This document shows, piece after piece, positions 11,646 through 23,127 of a DNA stretch of 64,000 nucleotides. The stretch comes from Distichodus sexfasciatus (Eukaryota > Chordata > Actinopteri > Characiformes > Distichodontidae), in the NCBI GenBank assembly GCA_032718565.1, contig JAVGVS010000018.1, positions 2,090,254 through 2,154,253 of the forward strand. Reading direction: 5' to 3'. A program made the translations under genes and the position numbers. The first letter of the stretch is position 1. Each line of letters starts with the position of its first letter. Below the pieces are notes generated by a model. That model was not told the origin of the DNA. It made no database searches and saw nothing but the letters and a program-made list of their open reading frames with translations.

Positions 11646-14600
11646 ATACAATATACAAACTTAAACTTAAAATAAGTAGATAAATAAACTATTTTTTATT
11701 ACAATAAGTTTAACCTAAGTACAAAAAATCTGCAGACAGATAACAGGAGCAATATTAAGGAAATTAAATAGCTTTAAACATATTTAATCAAATCATTATG
11801 TATTGAACTTGCATGTGCAAGAAAGTGGTTGATACAGGTGCATGGTGCAGAAAATGAATGGTGCAGAAAATAACAATAGAAAGAATATTATTTGAAAGAA
11901 CATGCAAAAGTAATGTTGTTTCTTAAAAGAATATAAAAAATCTTTAGAGCAGTATCAACTGAGGGGCAATGTCAGATTTTATTTGCAATACATTTTAGAT
12001 TTTCCTGCTGTTTTCCTGATGGATACTGATGTTTCATGATTCTTGAAAGTTTCATTAATGTTACTATACAAGTTACTATTGAGCTATTCATTTCAATACA
12101 TGAATAATTAAAAATTCAGACTGAGACTGATTTAAGAGTTGAAGACAGTTCCGGTCACTACAAATGCTCCGTGCATGTTGCACTGGTTTGCTTCAAGCTT
12201 TTACAGATTAATGATTTATTCAAAACCTTGAAAAGGTTTTTCATCAAAAATATATTAATTTCCATAGGCAACTAAATAATAAATGATCAGTGGTTCAAAA
12301 AATCTGTTCTGACATATGAAAATATATTGAACACACATACACTGATGCTTTCCCCTGTGGGGTCCTGTGTGGCAACATGACTTTAACATGGATTGGGGGC
12401 ATGTTTATGGCCATAATGTTACACATGAATGTATTGCAACCAATGACGTAATTGATATGCTATGTAAAATTATTGAGATCTTGTCCAAATTTACTGATAA
12501 TTTGAAGACTTCTTGCCGCGATTCTTAGGTTTGGGGCTGCTAAAGTAGCTTTTGTACTGAGGGAAAAGGCTTCTCTGCATCGTCTTGGGTTTAGATGGCT
12601 GTCGATAGTCAGCTTTGAAGACAAAAAAGGAGCCACTGTCCTTGGTTTACATGATGAATGTGTGAGTGTAAGCACAAATATGAAGCATAAAACTTTAAAG
12701 ATGTCCAAAAATCCTAGAAAAATGATTACTACATATGCTATATTTTAGAATGATGCAGCTTAGATACAGTAGTCAGCTGTAAGTTTAATTGCCTTGAAAA
12801 TGTGAAAAATAAACTGTATATAGGCCCAAGAATGTGTAACTATAATGAAGCAATTTAACTTTTGACCTCAGGGGCCTCTAAACAGGGCGTCCCCTAAGTG
12901 TCTGTTGTGCATGAAGGCGCCTGCCCTGTGCTAATATAAATGTGTTTGTGGGAGTGCTACAGTATGTCAAACTAGCCAGGAAAACAGCTTCATTAGAGAG
13001 AGCAGCTGCTCATCTTTCACTTGGCTATGGATAGCTTCCAGAATTCTTTCAAAGTCCCATTTGTAAAACAGACCCAGTGATTGCCAAGTTGTGCTCCATC
13101 AGTACAATCTCAGATTTTTCTGAAGCAATTATGCATCTGTGCAACCTTTATGACTTCTTCTCTTTGATATTAGGTGTTAAAGTAATAGTAACCTTACACT
13201 CTTATTTGTTAATAAAACACTTTTTAGTACTTTTACAGGAAAATCTATGGTTTTAAATTGTTTAGTTGATCTAGTTTTGATTATCATATTATTACACATA
13301 AAGAACTTATTGGTCTCTCTGCATCTTTTGGATTTCGATTTCATTTCTCTTTATGGTGCAGTCCTTTCTCTTAGAACTACTGATTTTAGTTTATTTTTTC
13401 ATTTTTCACCTGTGTCTGTTTTTCACATGAACCAAATAAAGACTTTCTTACAGGTTTTATGATTTATAACATGACATAAGACTTCCATTTTTAGATAAGA
13501 GTTTAAAACCTTGAAACCTCAAATACTTTACAAAAATGTCTCAAACACTTTACGAGTGTATGATTGGTCCTAAAGCCTAAATATTTGTAGTTATTACGCC
13601 TGTAATCTTGCAAATTCTGCTTTGTGACTTAGATCTGTTGTAATCATTCTTTTGTAAAATAAGTGTAAAGCTTCCTAAGGGCCAGGAAGATGCACTGACA
13701 CGGTATTCAGTAAAACTTCCAATCAACGCTTTAGGCAGATGAAATAGGCCTACTACTAATTTAAGAAGTAGTGTTTGCTTATTGAATAACATGCTTCACC
13801 TAGAAGCTTTAGCTTTACATTTCACACAGCAACAAACTAATACAGAACAGATAAATTTACAGTTCACCAAATGAACTACACTTTCCAAATACATGAAAAT
13901 CAAGACGTCTTTTCCAGTGTTGTTTCTGATGAGCCTTAAGAGCTAGGGAGAGATACTGCTTCAAAAAGATTTCTGATTTCCTTCACAAGCTACTTGGAAA
14001 TGAGAGATACTGTAAATAAAAAATATTATTACACAATTAGTATTTCAAGCTAAAATATTATGGACAGATCTTTTGAAATTTGTATTTGTATTTGTAGGAA
14101 CAATGATTTGAAGGGTCTTCTGTTTGTTTTGCTTTGTTGTAACTATGAAGCAAGCCTGATTGGATGATAATCCCATGGTAATATCTTCAAAAATACAGAT
14201 TGAATCTGGTAATCATAAAAATGTTAGTCAACAATCATTTGCTTTTATTCTGCACTCCGAGGTAAAAGGACAGAAGGAATGAAAAAAAGAAGAAAATACA
14301 AGAAAAGAAGAAATGTGTAAGTCATATACAGCTGCTCAGATAAGAGATGTATCTGATATCGGATATAACTTCAATAGCCACTCTTCTTTTACTCGGTCCT
14401 TGGATTTAAAACTGACAGAATATGCTTCAAGGCAAACTTTCAAGACAGGACACCAAATTGACAGAAATAATACTTTACAACAGATATATTTCATGGGAGA
14501 GACTTGCAGAGAAAAGGAGCATGACAGAGGGGACATAAACCCTAGCAAATAGGTTACACCTAGGCAGAATGGTTCGCTCTGGAGCACTGAGGTGTAAAAG

Positions 14601-14745
14601 CTTTTGCCACTTCAATAGTTCCGAGCATATCAAATGTTTTATGACTCTAACACAGTCTGACAGGCAGCATAGCTTTTGGCATTGTTTTAAAATGGAATTA
14701 AAATAAACAACGCTCAATGCATTTAGACATGCATGCGTGTACGCC

Positions 14746-14798
14746 CACACACACACACACACACACACAAACAAACACACACACACACAGACACACAG
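14746..14798. repeat. (CA)n microsatellite, interrupted
   Basis: CA dinucleotides interrupted by AAACAAA and AGACACACAG variants. It explains the Cys/Val-rich open frame on the minus strand across 14475-14840. Confidence 0.95.
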
Positions 14799-15337
14799 TA
14801 GTGCTGTCTTAATGTAAAGACATGAAGACAAATAGTTCACTTTTGTGGCTGTTTTGTTAATTTATTCTTCACTTTGTGTATCATTTGTATAGTAGCAAAT
14901 TTATCTAAATAAATATTTACTGCATAAACCATATGATATGCACGGATATATTAACAATGTCAGTGTAGAGAACATCATTTATATTTTTACATTAGGTGAC
15001 TTTTTAATTATAAATTGTGATACTTAAATATAACCTAATGTGAATTACTATATTCAAAATTTAATGAAACATTTAGCTCATATGCATATTTTTTTAACTA
15101 ATGCATTGTCATTTTTCTCTGTTGAAATGGTTATTAATCAAAAGATCAACAGTAACATGCCACTTGTGCTACACACTATTGTGTAATATGTTTTCATAAA
15201 TTCCTCAGCAGTTTCGTCAGCAAAACAAATCCACATTTTTGTACCAACTGTCACTTTTTCACTAATTGCACTTGGGAATGTCACCTGGAGACATGAGCTC
15301 CCCTATGAAACAGAAACAGAAGGGGTTTGTATCTTAC

Positions 15338-15409
15338 CTTGCACAGCATCAGGAGGTACATAGCATTGGATGTGCTGGGACGTTTTGCCTCCTTGGAGTA
15401 TGTAGGCAT
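15338..15409 (-). CDS. tunar: Candidate 5' exon of tunar with in-frame ATG
   Basis: On the minus strand a consensus donor (AAG|GTAAGA, GT at 15337-15336) closes an exon that holds ATG at 15409-15407 followed by 24 open codons beginning MPTYSKEAKR and ending LLMLCK. A stop codon (TAG) lies in frame four codons upstream. The donor is phase 0 and the tunar acceptor at 11340 is also phase 0. Joining them gives one frame, 24 + 13 codons, that runs directly into the 48-codon micropeptide (85 residues in total). The intron would be 3,997 bp. Splicing is inferred from site quality and frame. Whether the extra residues are translated, or this is only 5' UTR, cannot be told. The upstream border of the exon is not determined. 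Confidence 0.5.
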
Positions 15410-15439
15410 CCCTGGCAACTAGAAAACAAGTTGAATCCA

Positions 15440-16430
15440 GTCATTCTTTAGCCGGGAAGGAGTTCCAGTGTCGGAAAGAGCTGCTGCCTCTTCCAGTTTG
15501 TCCACGTTCAGGGTTTCTGTTTTCGCTCGTTCCCCAAGGCGGCTGTGGGGTTTCCTACCCTGTTTCATCTCACTTGTGCCCAAGTTTTGCTGTCATCAGT
15601 TTCTGGAATAGAGATTATGCAAGCCTCAGCTGCTTGTTAGTAGTGCAGTTACCTCAGCCTTTTCTTCTTCTTGAGTGTCAGAGCCTCGACGGTCGGTGAT
15701 AAACAGAGAGGAGTGGAGGGTGTGAGGATCACATGCTTAGTATTATCTTCCTGTTTTCAATTGGGCAAAGCCTCATTAAGAAGGCTTAGATGATTCTTTT
15801 TTTTTTCCAAAGCACTGAAGGATACCCACCAGAAAGGAAACCCTGGTAAAACTTATCTGTCTTGCCACCGAAACGTCAAAGAAAGAATTTTGGACTTTGA
15901 TCAGACTCGTTACTTGAGAAACAGACAAAGTCAAAACAGAAACAAGTATTTAGATCACTTGGAGAAGGCGGGAGAAAGAGAAAAAGTGAAAGAAAGTAAA
16001 AGAGTAAATCTCCATCTCATACAATGAGGAGCACAGAGCCGTTTGCAGGGTGAGAAGTCTGAGCTTCTGTGTGAGGAATGTGTGTGTTTTCTGTTGAGGG
16101 AAGTCATGCCCCACGTCGACGCTCCAGAGGCGGGCGGCATCCCCTGGTCCCATTGCCGCGCATATCAATGCAGCTCCGGTTGCCAGGCAACCGGCGGAGG
16201 AGAGCCTGTGAGTGCCCGGCGATAAGAAGCGTTTGTGACAGCGACCGTGATGAGGGGGAGGGTCTCCCGTACTGCTGTTCCCAAATCTCCCCGCTTGCGC
16301 TGTCGGCTCCCAGCTGCCACGCTGCCCTGTCATTAGTGGCCACTAAGGTGGGACATAATGCAGGACCACGGGAGCCTGGGGACCGACAGAGCGACTGAAT
16401 CCCCCTCATCAGGACCATCAACGCTACAGA
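15440..16430 (-). promoter_or_regulatory. tunar: CpG-rich presumed tunar promoter region
   Basis: CpG dinucleotides are dense at about 16110-16430 and again near 15450-15560, against a CpG-poor background. The region lies immediately upstream, in minus orientation, of the candidate tunar 5' exon. Long open frames on both strands here (up to about 127 codons) are a by-product of the higher GC content and resemble no known protein. A further donor-like site (GAG|GTAACT, minus, near 15652) suggests there may be another 5' exon. No TATA box stands out. Confidence 0.45.
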
Positions 16431-19107
16431 GTGCTAGGCCGGTCGCTCACAGCATTTGTCTAAAAAGCTGAGATTGTAATGGATTTAATGAGTCAACCTT
16501 TTCTATTAAATGTTGCAACCATAACCAGGCCAGTCAGCCTTAAACCCAGTGTTCACTTTCACTCATTTCTCCTCAGTAGAGAACACAATAGGCTTGTTCT
16601 GCAGGAGGTAAACTTATCTTTTTCAAGTGTGACATTAGGGTAAATCAGTCTGCCAGTCTCCCCTCTGCCATGAGCGAACAGTGAGAGGTATTCCTCCTCC
16701 TTTTAGTTAGATTTCATACACAGCTGCATGAACTGTATCTTCAGTTACCAGCAAAATTATGCCCTGATATGCTAGTGTTTTTGTATGGTGCATGTAAACA
16801 TGCTACAGTGGATAAATTGTTATGCGCTATGAATATCTCTTAGACTCGTACAATATTTTAAAAAGGTATAGTGATTAAATCTGAGTTTCAGGTGTCCACA
16901 CAACAGGTGCATGCTTCTTAACCAACAGATAAATGCTGTTTTGAGTCCACAGAGCAGTAAAACTAGCCACACAGCCAACCATCTATTCTAAATCCACTCT
17001 AACAAGAGAAATCTCAGGGTTGACTCCATTTCCCTTCTAGTAAAATGGTGATACTTTCAGAGCAACGTAGAGGAATGTTTTTTGATTAATGCCGGCCACA
17101 GAGGGCCAATCAGATTCAGGTTTCTGCTCCATGAAGTTGATACAAATTAGATAACTTCATATACTATGCCTAGTGATCCTTGATGTGATGAGATTGTACG
17201 TATTAAACAAATTGTATGTCCTCCGTTTTTACAAGGACAGTATTTCATTATGCGGGTGGGATGTTAATGGAAAAGTTTAGAGTTAAAAAAGATAGTCAAA
17301 ACAAATTGGTTTAGGGTTGATGTTGCTTGTGCATCCAATGGCCTGGAATGCACAGCAATTAAAATGGAAATGTTAAGGAAACATCTGACAGACTAAAATC
17401 ACTACCGTGCATAATTTTATTGCTTGCTCTCTGTTGTCCCCAATATCAGATCAACTTACTTATGGAGCCTGGTTTCACAGGGACATTTAAAGCAATTAAT
17501 CAGATATACAGTCAATTTATTTCTGTCCTCTCTTAACCTGATTTCTTGCAGCCGTCTCAGTCCTGCACACTGAAGAACGAATCCTCAATTCTTTCTCTGT
17601 TTTATTGAGACAGAAATGAAGGTCTGCAGAATTTCACACAAGCAGGGTATGTCAGGACGTGTTGCTGAAATTTCAAAGTTTGCCTCCTCGGTGGAGGAGA
17701 GCTGCGGGACTCACCTGGCTGCACCTTTGATGACCCTCACAGGCAAGAAGAGTTTGCATATGTCTGCAGAATAGAGACACCAGGACCTTGGAATGGCCCA
17801 GAGAGATGCGATTAGTACTTTCATCCTAAGTGTTTCCAACCAAGTTGAAAAGGGCATTGCAGACATTAAGCATTAGCTCTGGATGGGGATGGACTCTATT
17901 TCTACAATCTACAGCACAATTTTCACTTGACCAAGGATAAAAACACTGACCTTGCTGTGAAAAGCTACTACAGAGATTTCCAACCCTCCTTTCTGAGCAT
18001 TGGTAAGGAACATAAACAAAACCATTTTTTGAGTGAACTAGATTATAACTTTTTCAAACTTATGTCACAATTCATATCAGACTATGCCAAAATGTAGTTT
18101 ATGAGAGCAATTTTCACTTTTACTCTGTAAAAGATATTTTCCTTTGATTCCTAAATATACACTGACACTGGTGGAATTAAAGTCATTTTTATTTTATACT
18201 ACCAGTACAGCCCAGTCATGCACACTTCATACAAATTATGTAAACATTTGCAAATTATTCAGATGAGGCAAGAAATGTGTATGAATTTCATGTGAATGAA
18301 GCTGAAAAGCTCACCACAGTCACCAACATAACCATATGTAATTTTTCATGCAAGTTGGCTCATGTGAATTTGTACATATTTTGCTGTCATCAGGCCATGC
18401 TGACTAGCCATGTAGGCCACAGAATGCACACAACACAGCTGGGATTTGGTCTCGTTCATAACTTGCATTTCTGTATTGCATGAGTTGGTGCAGACTGTAG
18501 CTCAATTAACTTCAATGTTAATTTTAATTTGATGCATTTGAATAAATGGCTTGCAAAAGCAGACCAAAAGGGAGAATTTCAGATGTGTGTCATGTGAAGC
18601 TTTGGCTGTGACGGCATCTGACTCCTGAGCACATGTCAGTCACTGGTGTCATTTATACTCATTAGGAGGGAACATGACGGGCTCATATGTGTGTCCCCGA
18701 GTAAAGAGGGAGCCTGAGAGTGCCCCTGTCTGCTGTCTGCTTGCTAGTAATTACATTTCCAGAAGGGAGAGAGTAATGCATTTGAATGATCCTACAGACT
18801 TTATGTGCGGCTTGACATAAGCATCTAAAGAGGACATGTAGTACGAGAACACCCACTTTCAAGGACTTGAGAGATTTCCCATCCATCACAGAATGCAATT
18901 TGGGTCACAAAACAAGACAACCTTTAGAGTGCAATCAATCACATAAGAACATAGTTTAATCCACAAGCACTTTGACAGGAAAGAGAAAAGGATTATTTTG
19001 GTTGTTTTCTAAAACATTTTGAAAAATGGATATAAGTTAAAGGGCATTACCTCTCATCCATTTGTGTGTAGAGAGTAGAGAAGTAGAGAGAGAGCATTTG
19101 ATAAGAA

Positions 19108-19150
19108 TTCTTCTTCTTCTTATTATTATTATTAATTAATTAATTAATTC
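19108..19150. repeat. Compound simple repeat (TTC)n(TTA)n(TTAA)n
   Basis: Short TTC, TTA and TTAA tracts in series, merging into the ATTC tail of the adjoining SINE. Confidence 0.9.
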
Positions 19151-19490
19151 ATTCATTCATTATCCGCTAAATCCCAACTGGGGTCGTGGAGGCACTGGAG
19201 CTTATGCCAGGAACTATGGGCACAAGGCAGGGACCAACCCTGGGCTGGTGCCAGCACACCGCCCACACACTCACACACTCATATTCACACCTTACAGGGC
19301 CAATTTAGACTCACCTATTAGACTCACCTATATAGCATGCCTTTGGATTGTGGGAGGAAACCTTGAGCACCCAGAGGAAACCCACATGAACATGGGGAGA
19401 GCATGCAAACTCCACACAGAAAGGCCCTATCACCATACCCAGGACCTTCTTGCTGTGAGGGGGCAGTGCTAACCACTGCGCCACTGTGCC
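19150..19490 (-). mobile_element. tRNA-like SINE, minus orientation
   Basis: Read on the minus strand it begins with a tRNA-like head (GTGGCGCAGTGGTTAGC, box A-like, at its right end; AAGGTCCTGGGTATGG, degraded box B-like, further in). Next come the family body (GGAGTTTGCATGCTCTCCC, GTGGGTTTCCTCTGGGTG, CCTCCCACAATCC) and a CATTCATTCA-type tail. The same family recurs at 56198-56561 and 62268-62537. It is a common dispersed fish repeat. The A and B boxes are relics of an RNA polymerase III promoter; this is not a functional tRNA gene. It is flanked on both sides by TTA repeats. Confidence 0.8.

Positions 19491-19521
<31 letters not shown>
19491..19521. repeat. (TTA)n microsatellite
   Basis: About ten TTA units directly abutting the head end of the SINE. 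Confidence 0.9.
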
Positions 19522-21542
19522 GCTACTGTCAAATTGTGTTAGACCCCATAAATAAAGCATTCATTTTATCAGTTAGGCTGTGACACAGTTCAATGTAGCT
19601 CAAAAACCTATTTAAAGTACGCAGAGTGTCTGAACTTAAATAATGAGCATGAACTTCATGTGAACTTCAAAACTCCACACAATGCACACAGTTAGCGCAT
19701 AGTGCACATACTGTACATACACAATTTACTAAGATGTTTATAGTAGTTGCTTAACTGACAGCTCTGTCATACATAATCTCATAGCTCTTGAGGGTAACCC
19801 TGTCCTGTCTGCAGTATTGCTGTCTGTGTTAAGAAGTTCATGACCCAGTCAGAGACATTGAAGGGAACATACTGAGACAATCTAAGATGACACATGTCTC
19901 TCTATATTGGAGTTTGGATAGTAGTAGTGGAAGACTCAGGATGTCTTTGGCCCTGGAGAAAACTGTGAGAACCACATCCAGCAGTGAAGGTATCAGAGAG
20001 AGAGACAGGCTTAATAGCGTCTCAATTGAGACCAAATACAAAGTAGAGCTAATGGTTATTAGCAGGAAAACGCTCTCCTAATGAGGCCCACCAGGCTACT
20101 TCAGACACATGCATGATTAAAGACAAGCTTTTACTATGCAACCTAATGCAGTTTGCCAACACTGCGCTGTGCTGTGGAGAGGGGAAATCAAAGTGTGCGG
20201 AATACCTTTGAGTTTGTTGCCTTAAATTTGGAGAAGAATAAACATCAAGTAGTTCCTCAGAAGGCCACTGTCTTATTCTTCCACTGTTTCTAGCTTTCTA
20301 ACTTACTTCAAAAGCCTGTCAAGAGGATAGCACGAAATGATGCGTCCAGGGGAACTTGTGCTGCCTGACTGGGGCTTTTATTTTTCCATTGAAAACAATC
20401 TAAAGGGGTAACTGGACCCGTTCAGGGCAACACAGACAATGTGAGCTTTATTTCTATCGTATGGAAATATATTTAAATGTATTCTCTATATCAACTTGAA
20501 GTTTATGAATTTTAAGTGCTGCTTTATACTAAGAGGCATCGAGGGTCCAAGTAGTTTTACCTTTTCACAGCATCAATTAGATGTAACTTTGTGTGAAGTG
20601 TTCTCCCTTTGCATCTTAGTCATCCACTTTACATTTTTTTACCTATTAATTTGTTATTGTTACCCTTATTCCAGCACAGATATTGCATTATTGCATATTA
20701 GTGAAGGAATTATTGTGTCCAGTTGTGTCCTTGCAACAAAATTCCAGAAATACTGTTTTACTACAAAATTGTGTCTTATTAATATGGGACCAAGTTAAGG
20801 ATTTAACAAAAACTATCTGTCTAAAAAATCAATTGAACCTATGATTTGCTTTTCAAATCATATCATGATAGAAAATTACCTTTATTTATAGCTATTAATT
20901 CATATCCTCCTACCACGATTTAATGGAGTCTACAACTAACTGCCTAAAAAGTCTGTGGCCTGCATTGAGATAGTCTGGACCATAAGCCTATATCATAAGA
21001 AGTTGTGTTAGACATAAAGATTTTGCCAGATTGTTAGTGTCATTGGAGCAGGAGTAGTATGCATACGACCTTTTCCATATTTGGCCTACTGGGTAATAAA
21101 CATGCACAGTTCACCATCTGCCACACAGTGCCTTTTATATAAAAGCTAAATGATTATTTCTGAAATGATTTTATCTACCTCCTCCTTCCTGGGCATTGCC
21201 ATACAGCCTTAATGTATCCTGTCATCATATGGGAGCAAAGCTGGATGTAAAAAGCCAAAAAAAAGAGAGAGAGAGAAAGTGCAGCAATTTGCATATACAT
21301 CTGTCATGCCTGAAATGGCTGTGGAGTGATCTGCCAAGTTCTAGATGAATTGTCCCGTTTAGAGAAGCAATATTAACATATAAGACCTGCATGCTATCTT
21401 GCAGCAGGATTAGTAAAACACAGACCAAGTTGGGTCAGAAGAATGAGGGTATTAAGAAAATGAAATACAAAATCTGAACTTTGTGTCGTGAACCTATAAA
21501 TTTGAGGGTGTTTCCGAGGGTTTAACAGTGTTACTTTTCCAG

Positions 21543-21740
21543 GAGCTTCAAAACAGTGGTCCTTATCTTGCTTGGGGATTAGAGGATCTGGCTTTGGCAG
21601 CAGTTCGAGCCTGTCCACCAGATCTCCAGCGCGTCAGTAGCTCAGAAGGATGTAGTAGTATTGACTCACGCACCAGAGATGACCTGTCTGTGTTTAGCCG
21701 GAGGATATTTGGGGATGTAGGAGACATAGAAGAGGTTTAA
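21543..21740 (+). other. Unrecognised 64-66 codon open segment, exon-like
   Basis: After an acceptor-like TTACTTTTCCAG (AG at 21541-21542) there are exactly 64 open codons, then GAAGAG|GTTTAA: either a weak donor (GT at 21735) or two more residues, V and a stop. The frame has protein-like composition: it starts ELQNSGPYLAWGLEDLAL, has a Ser-rich middle (RVSSSEGCSS) and ends FSRRIFGDVGDIEE. The family is not recognised. It could be an exon of an unidentified plus-strand gene, a retrocopy fragment, or chance. The frame has no ATG of its own between the upstream stop and the acceptor. Confidence 0.2.
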
Positions 21741-23102
21741 CTCCCATTACCAAATCCAAATCCAGCATGGCTGAACATAAGCACCATGCTACCCTGATAG
21801 GGAAGAGAGCCACTCGTAAGCGAAGAGTTCATGTTTCACCCTTCTTTCGGTGTTACTTAAATTAAAGGTTGGAGCTTTGAATTTAAATCAGACATGCTTT
21901 GAAAATCATCTCTATTTAGTGAGTGATGCAATTTCTGTCAGACTGCTGCCATGCAGATGCTGTTTTCTGGATGTGACCATGGCGACTGAGAGACTTGGTT
22001 GCCACCCAGTCCACAGCTGCTGCTGTCTGAGTCTCAGGGGAAAGACAGACCACACGTTGTCCAGAAATTACCAGGTGGTTGGAAAAACATCTGGTTCATC
22101 CAGAGGTATTGAGTTGAGATAGGAACATTTACATCAGACTTTGACGTAGACGCTTCTGCATATGATAAATAATTTCTAAAAGTGATTGGGATTTACTTTT
22201 CCCTGGATCCTTTCTTCTCTGAATGCCAGTGGGCATATCAAAGCCAGATCTGACACTCATTAAAATTATTGCTTACAGGCTTTAAATGGGCCTGTAGACG
22301 AAAGGTATAATTATGTTCCAAAGAACATGTTGCTGATTACTCCACTATTGCTTCTCTCCATTTTGTCAGCACAGCCCTTTAATTACAGATGCCTGACAGA
22401 ATGAATGTCCCCGCGCTAAAGCCTTGCCGGTTCCGCACATAGAAGTATCAGTCTGAAATTATAACGGAGCTGAGGAGGCTGATAAACGTCCCCCTACTCC
22501 ATCACCTCCACGTGGTGCGCGGGAGGCCAAAGAGAAACGGCCGTTCAGCAGTAGCTCAATAAAGAAGTGTGGTGTAAAACGTGTCAGTTTTGAGATGATA
22601 AACATGTTTAATTCCGCTGTTCGTGACAAGATACTGAGAATATGCATGAGTAAGTGTGTATTATTAACAGGGCCCATTTGAGTCTCTGCGGTGCAGTAAG
22701 CTTCAGGCTGCTCTGTGTTAATCTAACGGGCATTCCCCATTGCTGACTATGCGTGTAGCAGAAGTTAGGGGCCTTGATTTAGGCCTTATTTTATACGTGC
22801 CTGTGGAACTTATTATATCTGTGTGCAATACTGTATTATTTAGCTCTGAGTGAACAGGATCTGACTGTGCAGATGAACCTAAACCTCCTCTAGTCCTCTC
22901 ATCCACTAAAACTGCCTCGTCCCCTGCTGTCTGGAATCAATAAAATTTTTAGACATGATTCAAAATCTCCTGACTAGGTCTTAGTCTTTACATTCCTTCT
23001 GTCAGATAAAACAGTCAAGATACAGACTGTTAACTTCTGTTACAATATTCACAAGCCATATGATAAACACCTTGCAGGGTTGTTAACGCTGGCATTTTGT
23101 GA

Positions 23103-23127
23103 GTGTGTGTGTGTGTGTGTGTGTGTG
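23103..23127. repeat. (GT)n microsatellite
   Basis: About twelve GT units, followed by G-rich imperfect GT units to about 23140. Confidence 0.95.

Larger units (their letters stand above)
11341..15337 (-). other. tunar: Inferred tunar intron
   Basis: About 4 kb between a consensus donor (reverse of 15337) and a pyrimidine-rich acceptor (11343-11341). It contains a minus-oriented retroelement 3' end (11493-11645), A/T-rich tracts and a CA microsatellite (14746-14798). No other coding exon is recognised in it. Confidence 0.5.

Noticed and set aside
15950..16421. Several overlapping frames of 105-127 codons on both strands
   Set aside because: They occupy a CpG-rich promoter-like segment, overlap one another on opposite strands and resemble no protein.
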